Assembly (NCBI RefSeq): GCF_001029505.1
Contig: NZ_LEKH01000002.1
Location: 62,001 to 126,000, forward strand
Reading direction: 5' to 3'
Source: Rubrobacter aplysinae
GTDB lineage: Bacteria; Actinomycetota; Rubrobacteria; Rubrobacterales; Rubrobacteraceae
Length of the DNA stretch: 64,000 bases
Part shown: in pieces, positions 60,517 through 64,000 of the stretch
Layout of the letters: each line of letters begins with the position of its first letter
Numbering within the stretch: position 1 is the stretch's first letter
Notes under the pieces: generated by a model
The model's database searches: none
What the model was told of the DNA's origin: nothing
What the model saw: the letters and a program-made list of their open reading frames with translations, nothing else
Position numbers and translations under genes: made by a program

Positions 60517-62910
60517 CTACCGGCGCCCGGTGTCCGCGCTGGAGCCCTCGTCCGGCCCCAGCTCGCGATCCACGGGGCTCCCCGATATGTTCACTATCTG
60601 CTCCGGCCCCACGGGTATCCGCGGTATCTCCATCCCGGTGGCGTCGCGTATAGCGGCCACGACCGCCGGGGTGGAGGCAATGGTCGGCGGCTCCCCTACT
60701 CCCTTGAGGCCGTAGGGGGCCTCGGGGTCGGCGAGCTCCAGGATCTCCGCCCGGATGGAGGGCATGTCCAGGATGGTCGGCATCAGGTAGTCGGTGAAGG
60801 AGGCGTTGAGGATCTTGCCGTCCTTTACCTGTATCTCCTCCATCAACGCGAGCCCGAGACCCTGGGCGATGCCGCCCTCGATCTGGCCCTGCAAGGCCTG
60901 CGGGTTCATCGCCTTGCCCACGTCCTGGGCGGTGGCGATCTCCACGACCCGCACCAGCCCGAGCTCGGTGTCCACCTCCACGACCGCGCGGTGGGCGGCG
61001 TAGGCGAAGTGCAGGTGTGCCTCTCCCTGACCGTTCTCGTCGAAGGGGAAGGTCTCCCGGTGGTGAAACTCGATGGTCTCCTCGATCTCCTGCCCACCCA
61101 GAAGCTCGTCCAGCGTGATCACGACCTCCCCGCCACTCACGACATCTCCGCCCTCTATTGCGAGGTCCTCCGGGTCCAGCCCGAGCTCCTCGCCCGCGCG
61201 GGAGAGGACTCGGCCACGCACGGCCTCGCAGGCCTTCTTGACGGCGCCGCCGGTCATGTAAGTCTGACGGGAGGCGGAGGAGGAGCCGGCGGAGCCGACC
61301 CGCGTGTCCGCCGGCAGAACGGCGACCTTTTCGACGCCGAGCTCGGTGCGGGCGATCTGGGCCTCGACCATCACGAGGCCCTGGCCGACCTCCGCCGCGG
61401 CGGTGTGGACCCCGACCACGGGCTCGCCGTCCTCTACCGAGAGGATCACGCGCGCCGTGGAGTAGTCGTCGAAGCCTTCGGAGAACCCGATATTCTTGTA
61501 TCCCACGGCGTAGCCGACGCCGCGCCTCACCCCCTCGCCGTGGGTGACGTTGGAGACCCCGCCCGGCAGCTCGCGCAGGTCCCGGCCCATCAACGGCTGC
61601 TCGTCGGGCAGCGGCATCTCCTTTACCTTCTCCAGGATCTCGGTCACCGGCGCCGGGTATGGCACCTCCTGGCCCCAGGTAAAGCGGTCTCCGGGCCGGA
61701 CGGCGTTCTTTACGCGCACCTCCACCGGGTCCATCTCCAGCGCGGCGGCGAGCCTGTCCATCTGCGACTCGTGGGCGAAGCACACCTGCACCGCCCCGAA
61801 GCCCCGCATCGCGCCGCAGGGCGGGTTGTTGGTGTACGCTAGGTAGCTATCCACGAGGGCGTTCGGCACCCGGTACGGGCCGCAGGCGAAGCTGGCGGCG
61901 TTGGAGCACACGGCCTTCGAGCTCGAGGCGTAGGCGCCGCCGTCCAAGACGATCCGGGCCTTGACGTACACCAGCTCGCCCTCGCTTGTGGCGCCGTGCT
62001 CGTACTGGAGCTTGCCCGGATGGCGGTGTACGTGGCCGTAGAAGGACTCCTCGCGGTTGTAGACCAGCTTCACCGGCCGCTCGGTGTGCAGCGCCAGTAG
62101 ACAGGCGTGGGCCTGCATCGAGAGGTCCTCGCGGCCGCCGAAGGCGCCGCCCACGCCGGAGAGCGTGAGCCGGACCTCATCCGGCGAGAGGCCGAGGCTC
62201 TCGGCGAGCTGGTCTCGGTCTATGTGCAGCCACTGCGTCGAGATGTACAGGTCCACGCCCCCGGCTCCGTCCGGGACGGCCAGGCCGGACTCGGGTCCGA
62301 GGAATGCCTGATCCTGCATCCCCACCTCGTACTCGCCGGTAACCACCACGTCGGCCTCAGCAGACTCCACGTCGCCGTGCACCTGGTGGATGTGACGCAG
62401 CACGTTGCCCGAAGGATGCAGGCTCGGGGCAGCCTCCTGCATGGCCTCCTCTGCGTCGGCCAGGGGCTCCAGCACCTCGTAGTCCACCCGTATCTTGTCT
62501 GCGGCGCGGCGGGCGGTCTCGGGGTGATCTGCGGCCACTATGGCGACCGCCTCGCCCTGATAACGGATCCTCTCCCACGCCAGGACCGGCTGGTCGGGCA
62601 CCTCCATCCCGTATACCTTGCGGCCCGGCACGTCCTCGTGGGTGAGCACCGCGTACACCCCCGGCACCGACTCGGCCTCTGTGGTGTCGATGGACCAGAT
62701 GTTTGCGTGCGGGTGCAGGCTGCGCAGCGTCGCGCCCCAGAGCATGCCGTCCATCCACAAATCCGAGGAGTACTCGAAGCTGCCCGTGACCTTCGGCGTC
62801 CCATCCGGGCGGGTAGTGGACTCACCCACCCGGCCGGGCCTGGAGGTCGGAGAGCCGGGTAACTCCCGCGTCGGGGTCTGCGGCACGGTTTCCGACTGGA
62901 TCATAGGCAT
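60517..62910 (-). CDS. Xanthine dehydrogenase, molybdenum-binding subunit
   Basis: A 797-residue large subunit of the xanthine oxidase family. It has the N-terminal hammerhead domain G-K/S-x-x-Y-S-S-D-L-W-M-D-G-M-L-W (46-60), G-G-A-F-G-G-R-E-D near 254, the P-C-G-A-M-R-G-F-G loop near 362 with the substrate-site Arg, and a C-terminal G-V-G-E-P-P-T near 737 containing the catalytic Glu. It oxidises hypoxanthine/xanthine to urate or a related N-heterocycle. It is the first gene of the operon, with GAGGAGG before the ATG, and depends on the cofactor made via MoaD/MoaE. Confidence 0.93.
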   Translation of the reverse strand: MPMIQSETVPQTPTRELPGSPTSRPGRVGESTTRPDGTPKVTGSFEYSSDLWMDGMLWGATLRSLHPHANIWSIDTTEAESVPGVYAVLTHEDVPGRKVYGMEVPDQPVLAWERIRYQGEAVAIVAADHPETARRAADKIRVDYEVLEPLADAEEAMQEAAPSLHPSGNVLRHIHQVHGDVESAEADVVVTGEYEVGMQDQAFLGPESGLAVPDGAGGVDLYISTQWLHIDRDQLAESLGLSPDEVRLTLSGVGGAFGGREDLSMQAHACLLALHTERPVKLVYNREESFYGHVHRHPGKLQYEHGATSEGELVYVKARIVLDGGAYASSSKAVCSNAASFACGPYRVPNALVDSYLAYTNNPPCGAMRGFGAVQVCFAHESQMDRLAAALEMDPVEVRVKNAVRPGDRFTWGQEVPYPAPVTEILEKVKEMPLPDEQPLMGRDLRELPGGVSNVTHGEGVRRGVGYAVGYKNIGFSEGFDDYSTARVILSVEDGEPVVGVHTAAAEVGQGLVMVEAQIARTELGVEKVAVLPADTRVGSAGSSSASRQTYMTGGAVKKACEAVRGRVLSRAGEELGLDPEDLAIEGGDVVSGGEVVITLDELLGGQEIEETIEFHHRETFPFDENGQGEAHLHFAYAAHRAVVEVDTELGLVRVVEIATAQDVGKAMNPQALQGQIEGGIAQGLGLALMEEIQVKDGKILNASFTDYLMPTILDMPSIRAEILELADPEAPYGLKGVGEPPTIASTPAVVAAIRDATGMEIPRIPVGPEQIVNISGSPVDRELGPDEGSSADTGRR

Positions 62911-63594
62911 CCTCCTCTAATCCCTATGCGAACTCCGACTCCGGGGCGCGAAAAGCGTGGCGCTTTACGGGCTCGTAACCACCCCGGACGCGCTCCAAGA
63001 CACGAGACGACCGGATACATACCCGACCGCCTTATACCGGTCACGGGATACGGGTCTCCCACTACTTTTACCTCCCTCCGCGCCCCACGACGCCGTAACG
63101 GGAGATCAGGCTAGGTGTTCGCTGGCGACGCGCCTTTTCCCTCTCCCCAAACGGGAGAAACGGCTAGGTGATCATCCGCAACGCGCCTTTTCCCTCTCCC
63201 TACATTCCGCTTGACGGACCTGTAGTTTTGTAGCATGGAGTATATGTATCCGAAAGCCGGTGTCAAGCCGCCCGCGACTTCGCCTGGGTAAAATGGGCCG
63301 TACCGCGGGGCCCAAGGAAGACCGGGAGCCGCCGGTACACGTCACGCCAATCAGGCGGACGATACGGAGCCCCCGCTGGACTCGCCACTCTATCTCCCCA
63401 AGAAACGTCCGGACGCGTGGCGTCGGGTCCCCCACGGCTGGCATATTGCCGAGCCGCGCTTTTGCCCGCCTTTACCCCTGTAGGATGGAGCGCTAGCCGC
63501 TCTACCCGCTTTTCGGCGGCCGGCGGAGCACTCCTCCGCGCACGTTACACGTTATTATCACAATGAGTCATGCTGTATGGTGCTGGTTCCGGCG
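62911..63594. other. 684-bp gap upstream of the xanthine dehydrogenase operon
   Basis: No supported gene. Two overlapping short frames at 63172-63444 (minus) and 63260-63496 (plus) encode Arg/Pro/Ser-rich sequence without similarity and look like by-products of GC-rich DNA. The stretch contains a 53-bp tandem repeat (63097-63200). Regulatory sites of the operon are expected here. Confidence 0.6.
63097..63200. repeat. Degenerate 53-bp tandem repeat (two copies)
   Basis: Two units start at 63097 and 63150. Shared blocks are AACGGGAGA, GGCTAGGTG and ACGCGCCTTTTCCCTCTCCC (63128-63147 and 63181-63200, identical), with a variable segment of about 10 bp before the last block. Confidence 0.85.
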
Positions 63595-63957
63595 CTAGCT
63601 CTCTACCTCGTATCCCTGCTCGCGCCAGCCGTTTATGCCGCCCTGCATGTTTGCGACGTTCGTGTAACCCATCTCCGTGAGGGTGCTGGCGGCCAGGGCT
63701 CCACGGCCTCCCAGGGCACAGTGGGTTACCATACGCCGGTTCTTGTCCGGGAGGTCTGTAGATGCCCGGTACTCCAGCAGGCCCCGCGGCACGTGGATCG
63801 CGCCCGGCAGATGCCCCTCGTCGTACTCGGCGGGCTCGCGCACGTCTACTATCGTGATCTCCTCGCCGGAGTCCAGGGCCCGCTTTACCTCGTCCACGTC
63901 GGTCTGACCGGCATTCTCGCGGGCTTCGGCCACCAGGTCCTCGTAGGTCTTCGCCAA
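63595..63957 (-). CDS. Rhodanese-like domain protein
   Basis: A 120-residue single-domain rhodanese. It has the CH2A-type D-V-R-E-P-A-E-Y-D-E-G-H-L-P-G-A-I-H-V-P (about 38-57) and the active-site loop H-C-A-L-G-G-R-G near 79-86 with the persulfide Cys. Such proteins carry sulfane sulfur in the cytoplasm. The TTG start has AGGAGG six bases upstream. It precedes the 684-bp gap on the same strand as its neighbours but no partner is evident. Confidence 0.9.
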   Translation of the reverse strand: MAKTYEDLVAEARENAGQTDVDEVKRALDSGEEITIVDVREPAEYDEGHLPGAIHVPRGLLEYRASTDLPDKNRRMVTHCALGGRGALAASTLTEMGYTNVANMQGGINGWREQGYEVES

Positions 63958-64000
63958 CTCTATCCTCCTGTATGGGTGCGTCGGTACCCGGACATGGTAG

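Noticed and set aside
63172-63496. Two overlapping short genes between the xanthine dehydrogenase and rhodanese genes
   Set aside because: Both translations are Arg/Pro/Ser-rich without motifs or ribosome binding sites and they oppose each other.
1-64000. CRISPR arrays, tRNA or rRNA genes, prophage
   Set aside because: I looked for regularly spaced repeats, T-arm consensus GGTTCRANYCC with acceptor stems, and phage structural genes, and found nothing convincing.

Overview
The window is a 64 kb high-GC bacterial chromosome segment, densely packed with genes on both strands. The organism is most likely an actinobacterium of the Rubrobacter type. This is inferred from the GC-rich codon use, frequent GTG/TTG starts, apparently leaderless mRNAs, and the mix of LipA/LipB, AzlCD, FUSC, DUF3179 and purine-catabolic genes. 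No rRNA, tRNA, CRISPR array or intact mobile element was seen.

Left part (1-29 kb), mostly housekeeping: the tail of a GNAT acetyltransferase, an EamA exporter, AzlC/AzlD, a MacB/FtsX-like ABC exporter, lipB-lipA, a FUSC membrane protein, lpd, mutM, a lipid kinase, moaD-moaE, a NUDIX hydrolase, a CPBP protease, cinA, yqeK, a Mut7-C/PIN protein and dut. Three items stand out. (1) At 12.4-14.4 kb, a DUF3179 lipoprotein precedes a thioredoxin-like lipoprotein and ccdA. The thioredoxin gene has an in-frame TGA exactly where the first Cys of its CxxC motif should be, followed by a strong hairpin; I read it as a selenoprotein (U-P-R-C). (2) At 14.5-15.5 kb, an AT-rich island carries a PIN-like gene broken by an exact 25-bp tandem duplication. 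(3) At about 24.86-25.1 kb, the minus strand encodes a structured RNA of about 240 nt with its own promoter and terminator and a 14-nt perfect match to the anti-Shine-Dalgarno tail.

Middle part (29-46 kb): metG, gabT and arginase, then the glyoxylate module gcl-glxR-hyi read away from purE-purK across a shared promoter region, an ankyrin lipoprotein, an IclR regulator, DUF3830, allantoinase, allantoate amidohydrolase and a YfcC transporter.

Right part (46-64 kb): a Bcp peroxiredoxin, HIU hydrolase, urate oxidase and OHCU decarboxylase, chained by 4-bp overlaps or tiny gaps, and a purine permease fused to a second OHCU-decarboxylase-like domain that has lost the catalytic His. After a 1.2 kb region holding an IS3 remnant come ACC deaminase, a truncated carnitine/3-hydroxyacyl-CoA dehydrogenase, an M20 deacylase, an SDR, a sodium:solute symporter, an 8-oxoguanine/guanine deaminase and a three-subunit xanthine dehydrogenase.

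Together these genes give a nearly complete route: guanine/8-oxoguanine to xanthine/urate, 5-hydroxyisourate, OHCU, allantoin, allantoate, glyoxylate, tartronate semialdehyde and glycerate. The IclR protein is the obvious candidate regulator, and moaD/moaE supply part of the molybdopterin made for xanthine dehydrogenase.
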